Shown: in pieces, positions 23,997-32,402 of the stretch | How the letters are laid out: every line of letters starts with the position of its first letter | Numbering within the stretch: position 1 is the stretch's first letter | NCBI GenBank assembly: GCA_958421945.1 | Contig: CATZMZ010000008.1 | Location: 30,618-94,617 of the forward strand | DNA length: 64,000 nucleotides | From: an uncultured Eubacteriales bacterium | GTDB lineage: Bacteria > Bacillota > Clostridia > Christensenellales > Borkfalkiaceae | Direction of reading: 5' to 3' | Translations under genes and position numbers: made by a program | The notes under the pieces: generated by a model | Database searches by the model: none | What the model was told of the DNA's origin: nothing | Seen by the model: the letters and a program-made list of their open reading frames with translations, nothing else

Positions 23997-25169
23997 TTAT
24001 GAAACTAATTGCCAGTTTTCAATTATGAAACCTAATTCGTCAAAATAAGTTTTCTTTTCAATACTTTCGCGCGCGATAACGTTCACGCAGGCAATTTCTA
24101 TTCCGTTTTCAAAAATTGAAAGCTTGCCGACAATATCGCCCTTATAGACGGGCGCTTTAACTCTTTCGCTTGGTGAAAAATTAAATTCAAAAACTCTCTT
24201 TTCGTTTTTCTTTGAAAAAATATAAACGGGTTTTTCCGCCGAGACAGATAAATCGATTTGCTTTCCGCCTTCGACAAACACTTGGATATCGAGCGGATTT
24301 TCGCTATCGACGACAAGCTTGCTCGTATAGTTTGCAAATCCGTAATTAAACAAAGATGACGCCTGTGCAAATCTCGTTTTACCGTCCGGTGCTGAAATTA
24401 CGACCGAAATAAGTCTCATTCCGTCACGTTTTGCCGAAGCGGCAAGACAATGTCCCGCTTCACTCGTATAACCCGTTTTTCCGCTATCGCATCCGGAATA
24501 AAATTTTATAAGTTTATTCGTGTTGGATATTTCGGTTATACGTCCCTTCGGGTGAGATATTTCATCCATCCATATACCCGAGTATTCAAAATAATCTTTA
24601 TGCTTAAGAAGCTCTGCAAACATAATAGATACGTCTTTTGCACAAGAAAATTGCCCTGCTTTGGGTAAGCCTGTGCAATTAACGAAAACGGTGTTTTCCA
24701 TACCGAGCATTTTTGCTTTTTCGTTCATTCTTTCAACGAATACCGATTCGCTGCCGCAAATCCTTTCCGCCATAGCAACGCATGCATCGTTTGCTGACGC
24801 GACGGTTATGCTTTTAATTAAATCGCTTATCGGATAATCTGCGTTCGCCTCTAAAAAAACCTGCGAACCTCCCATTCCTGCGGCTTCCGCGCTAACGGTA
24901 ATTTTTTCGTCAAATGATATGTTTCCGCTATCCTTTTCCTCAAAACATAATAAAAGCGTCATAATCTTACACATGCTTGCAATGGGCAAACGCTCTTTCT
25001 CGTTATATGAATAAACTATCGTTCCCGAATCCGCGTCAAGCAAAATTTCGGATTTGCACTTATGCTCTATTTCGTCTGCACGGGCTTTATTTATTGCGGC
25101 ATTTCCATATAAACCGAAGCCGGCAAGAATCGTCAAAAACAAAAAAAATACAGAAAATATTTTCTTCAT
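23997..25169 (-). CDS. Serine-type D-alanyl-D-alanine carboxypeptidase (DacF/PBP5 type)
   Basis: It trims the terminal D-Ala of peptidoglycan stem peptides outside the cell. A signal peptide covers about residues 1-30. The three penicillin-binding motifs are present: SMCK at 65-68, SAN in TVASANDACVAM, and KTG in CDSGKTGYTSE. A C-terminal beta domain and an ending stretch FDELGFIIENWQLV suggest loose membrane association. Length is 390. The ribosome site AGGAGG is strong. A palindrome at 25216 overlaps its promoter region, and a sporulation-type protease gene lies just upstream; DacF in Bacillus is a sporulation protein, so a cortex role is possible. Confidence 0.92.
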   Translation of the reverse strand: MKKIFSVFFLFLTILAGFGLYGNAAINKARADEIEHKCKSEILLDADSGTIVYSYNEKERLPIASMCKIMTLLLCFEEKDSGNISFDEKITVSAEAAGMGGSQVFLEANADYPISDLIKSITVASANDACVAMAERICGSESVFVERMNEKAKMLGMENTVFVNCTGLPKAGQFSCAKDVSIMFAELLKHKDYFEYSGIWMDEISHPKGRITEISNTNKLIKFYSGCDSGKTGYTSEAGHCLAASAKRDGMRLISVVISAPDGKTRFAQASSLFNYGFANYTSKLVVDSENPLDIQVFVEGGKQIDLSVSAEKPVYIFSKKNEKRVFEFNFSPSERVKAPVYKGDIVGKLSIFENGIEIACVNVIARESIEKKTYFDELGFIIENWQLVS

Positions 25170-25215
25170 AATCCCTCCTATAAAAATATTGTCTGTATTT
25201 ATTTAAATATTATTC

Positions 25216-25241
25216 ATTATGTCTGACATAATCTATGTCAA
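25216..25241 (-). promoter_or_regulatory. Perfect palindrome in the dac promoter region
   Basis: ATTATGTCTGACATAAT (25216-25232) is a perfect 17-bp palindrome. On the minus strand TTGACA (25236-25241) precedes it, so the palindrome covers the expected spacer and -10 of the carboxypeptidase promoter. No good -10 hexamer is seen at the right spacing. This fits an operator. Thirteen of its bases recur at 11467-11479. Confidence 0.5.
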
Positions 25242-25254
25242 AATCATTATATAT

Positions 25255-26232
25255 TTACTGATTTTTCAGCATATTTTCAATCGAAATGCCAAATCCCCTT
25301 GAGGGGTCGTTTATGAAAACGTGCGTAACCGCACCTACAAGCTTTCCGCCTTGCACAATCGGGCTTCCGCTCATCCCCTGAACTATCCCACCGGTTGAAT
25401 CGAGCAATCGCTCGTCCGTTATTTTGATGACGTAATTTTTAATCGAATTAAGATCGTCGCATTTTATTATTGAAATAGCATAATTTTGCGGTTCTTTCCC
25501 GTTAATCGTCGAATAAATTTCGGCATTCCCGGGTTTTGCTTCGCCCGTTACTATTTCGGTAAGCCCTTTGAATGCATTTTTCTTTATTTTACCGAACACT
25601 CCGAACTCGCAATTTTTTTCAATCTTTCCTTTTTCGTTTTTTCTTGTAAAAATGCCGCGTAACTCCCCCGGTTTTCCTCTTTCTCCTTTAACGTAACCCG
25701 TTATACTGCAATCGTAAACGCTGCCTTTTATTATTTTCAAAACGTTTCCGTCTTCATTTAATACGGGGTGACCTAACGAAGCAAACGTCCCGTTTTTAAT
25801 GTACGTTATCGTGCCGATTCCGTTGATTCCTTCTCTTATAAAAACGCCGAGTTTAAGTTTTCCGTTTATATCTTTTGCGGGTCTAACAGAGATTTTTTCG
25901 CTTTTTCCGTTACGTTCAATCGTTAATTCGATTTTGCTTTCTGATTTTAAGTTTTTCTCGACGTCGTAAGCGTTATTCACTTCCCGACCATCTATTTCAA
26001 GTATCACGTCGCCCGATAAAACTCCCGAATCTTTGGACGGGGATTTTAAACCGTTTTCAGTGATAACGTCGCATAATCCGGCAACAAACGCACCTCTCGA
26101 TTCCATAAAAAACCCGGCGGGCATCCCGCCGAGGTAAATTTTATCCTCGTCGGCATAAGCGACGAGATTTGTTCCCGAAACAAAAAAAAGCAGGGATAAG
26201 ATTAAGAGAATAAATCGGTTAAGCTTTTTCAT
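25255..26232 (-). CDS. SpoIVB-like S55 serine protease with PDZ domain
   Basis: In Bacillus SpoIVB crosses into the intermembrane space of the sporangium and triggers pro-SigK processing. This 325-residue protein has an N-terminal membrane anchor (FILLILSLLFFVSG), a PDZ domain around DSGVLSGDVILEIDGREV, the His region FASLGHPV and the catalytic Ser in GMSGSPIVQGG. All key parts are present, but it is about 100 residues shorter than the Bacillus protein. It supports a spore-forming ancestry. The next gene downstream is the carboxypeptidase. Confidence 0.88.
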   Translation of the reverse strand: MKKLNRFILLILSLLFFVSGTNLVAYADEDKIYLGGMPAGFFMESRGAFVAGLCDVITENGLKSPSKDSGVLSGDVILEIDGREVNNAYDVEKNLKSESKIELTIERNGKSEKISVRPAKDINGKLKLGVFIREGINGIGTITYIKNGTFASLGHPVLNEDGNVLKIIKGSVYDCSITGYVKGERGKPGELRGIFTRKNEKGKIEKNCEFGVFGKIKKNAFKGLTEIVTGEAKPGNAEIYSTINGKEPQNYAISIIKCDDLNSIKNYVIKITDERLLDSTGGIVQGMSGSPIVQGGKLVGAVTHVFINDPSRGFGISIENMLKNQ

Positions 26233-26306
26233 ATTTTCTCCGTTTTGCTTATGATGGGCATTTACGAAAAAAATATGTATTTGAATTTGGAAAAAAGCGA
26301 TTATTT

Positions 26307-27497
26307 TTACAGTCCGTATTCCTGTGCCAAAAGCTTAAATGACGGCAAAGAGTTTTTTATCGTGTTTTCACTTACACAGTAAGCGATTCTGACGTACCCT
26401 TTTACACCGAAATCGTCGCACGGGACGAATAATATTTCGTGTTTTTTTGCGTTTTCATAAAATGAAAACGCATCTTTATCGGGACTTTTAACGAATAAAT
26501 AAAACGCTCCGTCGGGTTTAACACAGTCGAAACCGTATTCGGTTAACGAACCGTACAGTAAGTCGCGATTTCTTTTATAGGCGCTTATATCGACTTTTGC
26601 GTTTACGCAATATTTAACCATTTGTTGGAAAAGCGACGGCGCGCAAACATAACCGAAAGACCTGCCCGCGCCGCAAATGGCGCTGTAAACCTCGGTTCTA
26701 CCCTCCATTTTAGGATTAACCGCAATATAACCTATTCTCTCGCCCGGCAAAGACAAAGACTTTGAATAGGAATAGCAAACCAGACTGTTATTATAATAAT
26801 TCATAACGTAAGGAACAAAAACGTTTTCGTAAACAAGCTCTCTATACGGCTCGTCCGAAATAAGATAGATGATTTTTCCGTATTCGAGAGATTTCCTTTT
26901 AAGAATTTTGCACGCGGAAACAAGCGTTTCTTCTGTGTAGACAACGCCGCTCGGATTGTTCGGAGAGTTAATGATAACTGCTTTGGTATTTTCGGTTATT
27001 TTGCTCTCGAAATCCTCCATATCTATTTGAAAGGTTTTAGGATTCGGGTCAGAAACGACAACTTTGCCGCCGGCGTTCTCGATAAAAACCCTGTATTCGG
27101 TAAAAAACGGTGCAAAAACAATACATTCCTCTCCGCGGTTAAGCAACGCGCCGAGCGAAATAGTTAGCGAAGCGGCTGCTCCGCAAGTCATATAAATATC
27201 GTTTTCGTTCACGTTTACCGAAAAACTGTTTCTGATGTGCGCCGCAACGGCAGCTCTCGTTCCCGCGTCGCCCTGTGCGGACGTATATCCGTGCAAAGCC
27301 GTCGGCTCGTTTTCGTCAAGCAGCTTTTTAAGCGTTTCAGTAACTATTTCCGGCGGATTAACGCTCGGATTGCCTATACTGAAATCATAGACGTTTTCTT
27401 TGCCGATTTCGGCTGCACGATTTTTGCTGTATTCAAAAATTTCTCTTATAATCGAACGTTTGCTTCCTAACCCGTAAGCCCTCTCGTTACATTGCAT
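26307..27497 (-). CDS. Class I/II PLP aminotransferase, last gene of the aryl-acid operon
   Basis: A 396-residue fold-type I aminotransferase: FSIGNPSVNPPEIV at the N terminus, NSPNNPSGVVY for cofactor and substrate contacts, and SYSKSLSLPGERIGY with the Schiff-base lysine. The ATG at 27497 has GGAGAAAG ahead and lies inside the end of the preceding gene (11-base overlap). Position at the end of an operon encoding arylacetate-CoA ligases and indolepyruvate oxidoreductase makes an aromatic 2-oxo acid the likely substrate, giving Phe, Tyr or Trp. The sequence alone cannot exclude aspartate or alanine specificity. Confidence 0.85.
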   Translation of the reverse strand: MQCNERAYGLGSKRSIIREIFEYSKNRAAEIGKENVYDFSIGNPSVNPPEIVTETLKKLLDENEPTALHGYTSAQGDAGTRAAVAAHIRNSFSVNVNENDIYMTCGAAASLTISLGALLNRGEECIVFAPFFTEYRVFIENAGGKVVVSDPNPKTFQIDMEDFESKITENTKAVIINSPNNPSGVVYTEETLVSACKILKRKSLEYGKIIYLISDEPYRELVYENVFVPYVMNYYNNSLVCYSYSKSLSLPGERIGYIAVNPKMEGRTEVYSAICGAGRSFGYVCAPSLFQQMVKYCVNAKVDISAYKRNRDLLYGSLTEYGFDCVKPDGAFYLFVKSPDKDAFSFYENAKKHEILFVPCDDFGVKGYVRIAYCVSENTIKNSLPSFKLLAQEYGL

Positions 27498-28314
27498 ATT
27501 CTTTCTCCAAATCAAGTATTTTTAATGCGTTTTTATACGTGATTTTATTAAAATCCTCTTCGTTTAATTTGTATGATTTTAAAATTTGCAAATCCTCTTT
27601 AATGCCGCGCCACGGGCAGTCCGTTGCAAATAAAACCTTTTCCGCGCCGTGACGCTCGAGAATTTTCTTGAAAACGCGTTCGTCGATTTCGTGAAAAGTA
27701 AAAGCGGTGTCAAAATAACAGTTATAATCGCAAAGCAGTTCGTATACTTCGTCCCACTGATTATGACCGCCGTAATGCCCCAGCACGAGCTTTTCATATG
27801 GAAGTTTGTCCAAAACCTCTTTCGCAAGAACAGGCGGACATCTGACGGGCATACCTTTATACCCGTAATCCTCGCCCGCATGCGTAACTACGAGCATATC
27901 GTTATCTTTCGCAGCGGAAATAATACGTAAATATCCCTCGTCGTTAAAAAAAGTACTTTGATAATCGGGATGAATTTTAACGCCTTTTATACCGTTCTCT
28001 CGCAAATATCGCATTTTACCGTCTATATCGTCGCAAGCCGGATGCATTCCGCCGAACGAAATAAGTCTTTTGGAAGAATTCTTATATTGTTCATTTACGG
28101 CAATGGCAAAATGCGCGACGCTGTCGAATTGCGACGGCTTGGTTAAAACGGGCAAGGTAACGCAAATATCTGCATTACCCCTTTCCATTTCTTTAATAAG
28201 CCCTTCGGCCGTTCCGTCGGTAAACGCGTGCGAATCGCTGTTGCTTTCAAGCTTTTCTATCGTGGTTTTTGCTATTTTATCGGGAAAAATGTGTGTGTGA
28301 AAATCAATAAGCAT
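27487..28314 (-). CDS. Amidohydrolase-family (amidohydro_2) metal hydrolase
   Basis: The 275-residue TIM-barrel hydrolase has the metal motif MLIDFHTHIFPD at its start, GVKIHPDYQ, VVTHAGEDYG, GHYGGH and a terminal FATDCPWRG aspartate. This group includes decarboxylases and hydrolases such as aminocarboxymuconate decarboxylase relatives; the substrate here is unknown. It lies within the aryl-acid operon, 12 bases after the ACT gene, and overlaps the aminotransferase gene. It might release free acid from a conjugate or remove a by-product; I would not go further. Confidence 0.78.
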   Translation of the reverse strand: MLIDFHTHIFPDKIAKTTIEKLESNSDSHAFTDGTAEGLIKEMERGNADICVTLPVLTKPSQFDSVAHFAIAVNEQYKNSSKRLISFGGMHPACDDIDGKMRYLRENGIKGVKIHPDYQSTFFNDEGYLRIISAAKDNDMLVVTHAGEDYGYKGMPVRCPPVLAKEVLDKLPYEKLVLGHYGGHNQWDEVYELLCDYNCYFDTAFTFHEIDERVFKKILERHGAEKVLFATDCPWRGIKEDLQILKSYKLNEEDFNKITYKNALKILDLEKEYAM

Positions 28315-28325
28315 ATAAAATTGAA

Positions 28326-28754
28326 TTAAAACTCCACAATCTCTTTGTTTGATAAGGTAGAAACACCGTTCTCAGCTAATATTGCGTCCGCTTTTTTAAG
28401 GTCGTCGGCTTTTAACACGATAGTCGCCTTTTCTCCCTCGACGGATAATCCGTACATATACTCTACGTTAATATCCTTTGCTGAAAGGATTTCCAGAAGT
28501 TTTTGCAGACTGCCCGATTTATGGTCAATTCTTACAACCAAAATATCGGTAAGCATTGACGAAAACCCGTTTTTGACGAGATTATCCGCAGCAAGCTTCG
28601 GGTCGCTGACGATAAGCCGAAGCAGTCCGAATTCCGTAGTATCGGCAAGCGAAAGAGAAAGAATATTTACACCGTTCTCTTTTAATACGCCGAGTACTTC
28701 GCCTAGTCTGCCCTGTCTGTTTTCGATAAACACCGATAACTGCTTTGATATCAT
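28326..28754 (-). CDS. Tandem ACT-domain amino-acid-binding protein
   Basis: The 142 residues consist of two ACT domains back to back (about 1-70 and 71-142; QGRLGEVLGVLKENGVNI begins the first). There is no catalytic domain. ACT pairs usually bind amino acids at their interface. Such proteins commonly accompany paaK and iorAB genes in Clostridia. It probably senses an aromatic amino acid and modulates one of the operon enzymes, which would add a post-translational layer to the leader-peptide control upstream. Confidence 0.88.
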   Translation of the reverse strand: MISKQLSVFIENRQGRLGEVLGVLKENGVNILSLSLADTTEFGLLRLIVSDPKLAADNLVKNGFSSMLTDILVVRIDHKSGSLQKLLEILSAKDINVEYMYGLSVEGEKATIVLKADDLKKADAILAENGVSTLSNKEIVEF

Positions 28755-28767
28755 ATATTAACTCCTT

Positions 28768-30078
28768 TTATAGATTTTCCTGATAGATTTTTCTGTTATC
28801 AATAACGTGAACGGTTTTGCCGTCGTTGCGCATTAACGTTTGAGGTTCAACAAGCTTGATTTTTGCATTTAAGCCCAGGCTTTGATTGATTTCGTGCGCA
28901 ACCTTTCGAGTAAGCGACTCCAACCCCTTGATTTCATCGGAAAAATAAGAATCTTTAAGCTCGACCTGAATTTCAAGCGTATCGAGATTATTCACTCTGT
29001 CGACAATCATGAGGTAGTGCGGCGAAAGCTCTTTAATTTCAAGAAGCGCTGCTTCGACCTGACTCGGGAAAACGTTTACACCCCTTATAATAAGCATATC
29101 GTCCACCCTGCCTTTGAAACGGCTTATTCTTGCGCTTGTTCTGCCGCATTCGCAAACGGATTTGTCAAGCGAAGTTAAGTCTTTCGTCCTGTACCGTATA
29201 AGCGGCAACCCCTCTTTCGTTAGTGTGGTAAACACAAGCTCGCCCGTAACCCCGTCCGGAACAGACTTTAACGTTTCAGACGAAACAATTTCGGGATAGA
29301 AATGGTCCTCGCAAACGTGAAGTCCTTTATGAAAAGAACAATCGCACGCGACGCCCGGACCCATAATTTCGGACAAACCGTAAATATCGTGCGCGGAAAT
29401 GTGAAGCCGCTTTTCGATTTCAAGACGCATTTGTTCCGTCCACGGTTCTGCGCCGCAAACAGCCGTTCTCAGTTTTAAGTCTTTGATTTTGTTTTCGGCT
29501 TCCAAAAGCTCGGCGATATGCAAAAGGTAAGAAGGCGTGCAGGCAATCGCGGTAACGTTAAAATCGAGCATCATCGTAATAAGTTTTTTAGAATTGCCCG
29601 TACTCATCGGAACAACCATCGCTCCTATTTTTTCCGCACCGTTATGCGCGCCGAGTCCGCCCGTAAACAAGCCGTATCCGTAGCCTATTTGAATAACGTC
29701 GTCTTTCGTTATGCCAGACATAGTGAAGCAACGTGCCACACATTCCGACCAGATATCAAGGTCATGTCTGGTATAACCAACTACCGTCGCTTTGCCCGTA
29801 GTCCCGCTTGACGCGTGAACTCTCACTATTTGGGATTTTGGAACGGCAAACAAACCGAAAGGATAATTATCGCGCAAGTCGTCCTTAGTTGTAAACGGCA
29901 ACTTCTCGATATCCTCTATACCCTTTATATCGCAAGGCATAAGATCGAGAGCCTGCATTTTTTTGCGGTAATATTCTACGTTATGATAAACGTAATCGAC
30001 AATCTTGACGAGCCGCGCGCTTTGAATAGCCGTCATTTCGTCGCGACTCATACATTCTTTATTCTCATTCCAAATCAT
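28768..30078 (-). CDS. paaK: Phenylacetate (arylacetate)-CoA ligase, second copy
   Basis: This adenylate-forming ligase makes arylacetyl-CoA from the acid, ATP and CoA. VHASSGTTGKATVVGYTRHD holds the P-loop-like motif near residue 95, YGLSEIMGPGVAC the A5 motif, RYRTKDLTSL the A7/A8 region, and RGVNVFPSQVEAALLE the C-terminal domain start. It has 436 residues. The copy at 32403 is clearly paralogous, so the operon carries two ligases that may differ in side-chain preference. iorB ends just 2 bases upstream of its start. Confidence 0.93.
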   Translation of the reverse strand: MIWNENKECMSRDEMTAIQSARLVKIVDYVYHNVEYYRKKMQALDLMPCDIKGIEDIEKLPFTTKDDLRDNYPFGLFAVPKSQIVRVHASSGTTGKATVVGYTRHDLDIWSECVARCFTMSGITKDDVIQIGYGYGLFTGGLGAHNGAEKIGAMVVPMSTGNSKKLITMMLDFNVTAIACTPSYLLHIAELLEAENKIKDLKLRTAVCGAEPWTEQMRLEIEKRLHISAHDIYGLSEIMGPGVACDCSFHKGLHVCEDHFYPEIVSSETLKSVPDGVTGELVFTTLTKEGLPLIRYRTKDLTSLDKSVCECGRTSARISRFKGRVDDMLIIRGVNVFPSQVEAALLEIKELSPHYLMIVDRVNNLDTLEIQVELKDSYFSDEIKGLESLTRKVAHEINQSLGLNAKIKLVEPQTLMRNDGKTVHVIDNRKIYQENL

Positions 30079-30080
30079 AA

Positions 30081-30656
30081 TTATTCCTCCTGCTCGTAAC
30101 CAAGCTTGAATGCTTTAACGTTAATATCTATAGTTTTGGACGGTACGGTTTTTTCAAGAACGCTTAACCATTGTTCCTCGGAAAAATCGAGAAATTTCGC
30201 AGCAAACCCAAGAACGACCGAATTGAGAACTTTGGGGTTGCCGAGTTTTTCGGCAATTTCAACACCGTTTATAGTATGTACGGTGTGGTTTTGTTTTAAG
30301 CGCGGTAATATGCCCTCGGGATATGCTTCTGCGCCCGTTACGACGGTCATCGGATCGATTCTGCAATCGTTTACCACTATTAAACCGTCTTTTTTAAGGA
30401 AATGAGCGTATCTTAACGCCTCTAACCTTTCAAACGAAATAAGAATATCCGCGTCGCCGACCTCAACCACCGGTTCGTCCACCTTTTCGCCGAAACGAAC
30501 GAAAGTAACGACGCTTCCGCCGCGTTGAGCCATTCCGTGAACCTCGGAAAGCTTTACGTCGAAGTTTTGGGAAAGCGCGACGTTTCCTATAATTCTGCTT
30601 GTCAAAAGCGTTCCTTGACCGCCAACGCCGACTACCATAATATTTAAGTTTTTCAT
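30081..30656 (-). CDS. iorB: Indolepyruvate:ferredoxin oxidoreductase beta subunit
   Basis: This is the small (gamma-domain) subunit of the arylpyruvate oxidoreductase, 191 residues, with VVGVGGQGTLLTSRIIG near the start and EVHGMAQRGGSVVTFVRFG, both family hallmarks. With IorA it interconverts arylpyruvate + CoA and arylacetyl-CoA + CO2 using ferredoxin. It lies 4 bases after iorA. Confidence 0.95.
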   Translation of the reverse strand: MKNLNIMVVGVGGQGTLLTSRIIGNVALSQNFDVKLSEVHGMAQRGGSVVTFVRFGEKVDEPVVEVGDADILISFERLEALRYAHFLKKDGLIVVNDCRIDPMTVVTGAEAYPEGILPRLKQNHTVHTINGVEIAEKLGNPKVLNSVVLGFAAKFLDFSEEQWLSVLEKTVPSKTIDINVKAFKLGYEQEE

Positions 30657-30660
30657 ATTC

Positions 30661-32400
30661 TTATTTCTCCCGTTTTTCGATAGCCCCGAATTTGCAATAG
30701 CTTTGACAAAGTCCGCAACCGTTACACATTGAGCGGTCGATTTTAATTGTCCCCGATTCGGTTTTAGTAATTGCGGGACATCCTATTTTTAAGCACATTC
30801 CGCATTTTTTGCATTTTTCGGGAATTTCCACGCATTTATAAGGGAATTTTTGACCTTTAAGCAAAGCGCAGGGCGCACGTGCTATTATTACGGTCAGCTC
30901 GTCCGAATTAACGCTTTCTTTAATGATTTTTTCAAGCTCAACCACGTTAAACGCGTCCGCCTCTATAACTCTCGGAACGCCGATTGCAGAACATAACGTT
31001 TTAAAATCAATCGCGTAAGTCGCTTCGCCTTTAAGCGTCTTGCCCGTTGCGGCGTGATCTTGATGACCCGTCATACCGGTCGTTCTATTGTCAAGAATAA
31101 TTACTGTGCCGCACGATTTATTATAAACCATGTTAACGAGCGAATTTATACCCGTATGTAAAAAGGTTGAATCTCCGATAACCGCTACGCGATTTTTAAT
31201 AAAGTCTTTGCCTTTTGCTTTTTCCATACCGTGAAGAACGGAAATGCTTGCACCCATACAAACCGTGGTATCGATTACCGACAGCGGTGCAACCGCCCCC
31301 AAAGTATAACAGCCTATATCTCCCGCCGCGTGAATTTTAAGTTTATTAAGCACCGAAAAAACGCTTCTGTGCGGACAACCCGGGCATAAAATGGGCGGAC
31401 GATTAGGAGCTTTTTCCTTTTCGAAAACTTTATCGTCCTTACCGAAAATTGCCTTTCTTATTAAATTTGCGCTGTATTCGCCCTGCTTCGTGAAAAGCTC
31501 CTTCCCTTTAACGTTTAATCCCCACGAACGGACCTGCTCCTCGATAACGGGTTCTAATTCCTCGACGATATATACCGTTTCGACGTTATCGACGAACTCT
31601 TTTATAAGTCTTTCGGGAAGCGGGTTAACCATACCGAGTTTTAACACGCTTGCTTGCGGCGCAGCCTCCTTAACGTATTGATAAGGAATACCTGACGTAA
31701 TAAAACCTATTTTTCTATCGTTATACTCTATTATATTTATAGGAAAATCAGAACAATCCGCCGCCATACGATTTTCCCTGTCCTCAACGAAGAGGTGTCT
31801 GCCGATAGCCGACCCCGGCATCATGACGTATTTTTTAACGTCCCTTTCGCAAGGTTTATCCTCAGGAACGACTCTTTCGGAAAGCTCAACAGCACTTTGC
31901 GAATGGGAAAGCTTTGTCGTCGTTCTTAAAATAACGGGCGTATCGTATTTTTCGCTCAATTCGAAAGCGATTTTAACAAAATTTTTCGCTTCTTCGCTGT
32001 CGGACGGTTCTAAAACGGGAATGTGCGCGCTTCTTGCAATCATACGCGTATCCTGTTCGTTTTGCGAACTCGCAAGGCCCGGGTCGTCGGCAACGACGAT
32101 AACCGAGCCACCGTTCACGCCCGTGTAAGCGAACGTGTAAACGGGGTCGCTTGCAACGTTAAGACCTACGTGTTTCATACAACAAAGGCTTCTGACGCCT
32201 GCGTAACACGCACCGATTGCAACCTCAGCCGCAACTTTTTCGTTAGGCGCCCATTCGGTATAAACCTCCGGATATTTAGCGAGGAATTCGCTTATTTCGG
32301 TTGACGGTGTTCCCGGATACGCGCTTGAAACCTTAACGCCGGCTTCGTATGCACCTCTTGCTATTGCTTCGTTTCCGAGCATCAATTTTTTTTCGTTCAT
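30661..32400 (-). CDS. iorA: Indolepyruvate:ferredoxin oxidoreductase alpha subunit
   Basis: The catalytic TPP- and iron-sulfur-containing subunit, 579 residues. SSAYPGTPSTEISE lies at the N terminus, CPGCPHRSVF and DIGCYTLG and then GDSTFLHTG in the TPP-binding half, and a C-terminal 2[4Fe-4S] ferredoxin domain CKKCGMCLKIGC and CNGCGLCQSYC. The enzyme is oxygen-sensitive and reversible, so direction depends on ferredoxin redox state and substrate supply. Sandwiched between two arylacetate-CoA ligases, its product or substrate is surely arylacetyl-CoA. Confidence 0.96.
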   Translation of the reverse strand: MNEKKLMLGNEAIARGAYEAGVKVSSAYPGTPSTEISEFLAKYPEVYTEWAPNEKVAAEVAIGACYAGVRSLCCMKHVGLNVASDPVYTFAYTGVNGGSVIVVADDPGLASSQNEQDTRMIARSAHIPVLEPSDSEEAKNFVKIAFELSEKYDTPVILRTTTKLSHSQSAVELSERVVPEDKPCERDVKKYVMMPGSAIGRHLFVEDRENRMAADCSDFPINIIEYNDRKIGFITSGIPYQYVKEAAPQASVLKLGMVNPLPERLIKEFVDNVETVYIVEELEPVIEEQVRSWGLNVKGKELFTKQGEYSANLIRKAIFGKDDKVFEKEKAPNRPPILCPGCPHRSVFSVLNKLKIHAAGDIGCYTLGAVAPLSVIDTTVCMGASISVLHGMEKAKGKDFIKNRVAVIGDSTFLHTGINSLVNMVYNKSCGTVIILDNRTTGMTGHQDHAATGKTLKGEATYAIDFKTLCSAIGVPRVIEADAFNVVELEKIIKESVNSDELTVIIARAPCALLKGQKFPYKCVEIPEKCKKCGMCLKIGCPAITKTESGTIKIDRSMCNGCGLCQSYCKFGAIEKREK

Positions 32401-32402
32401 AA

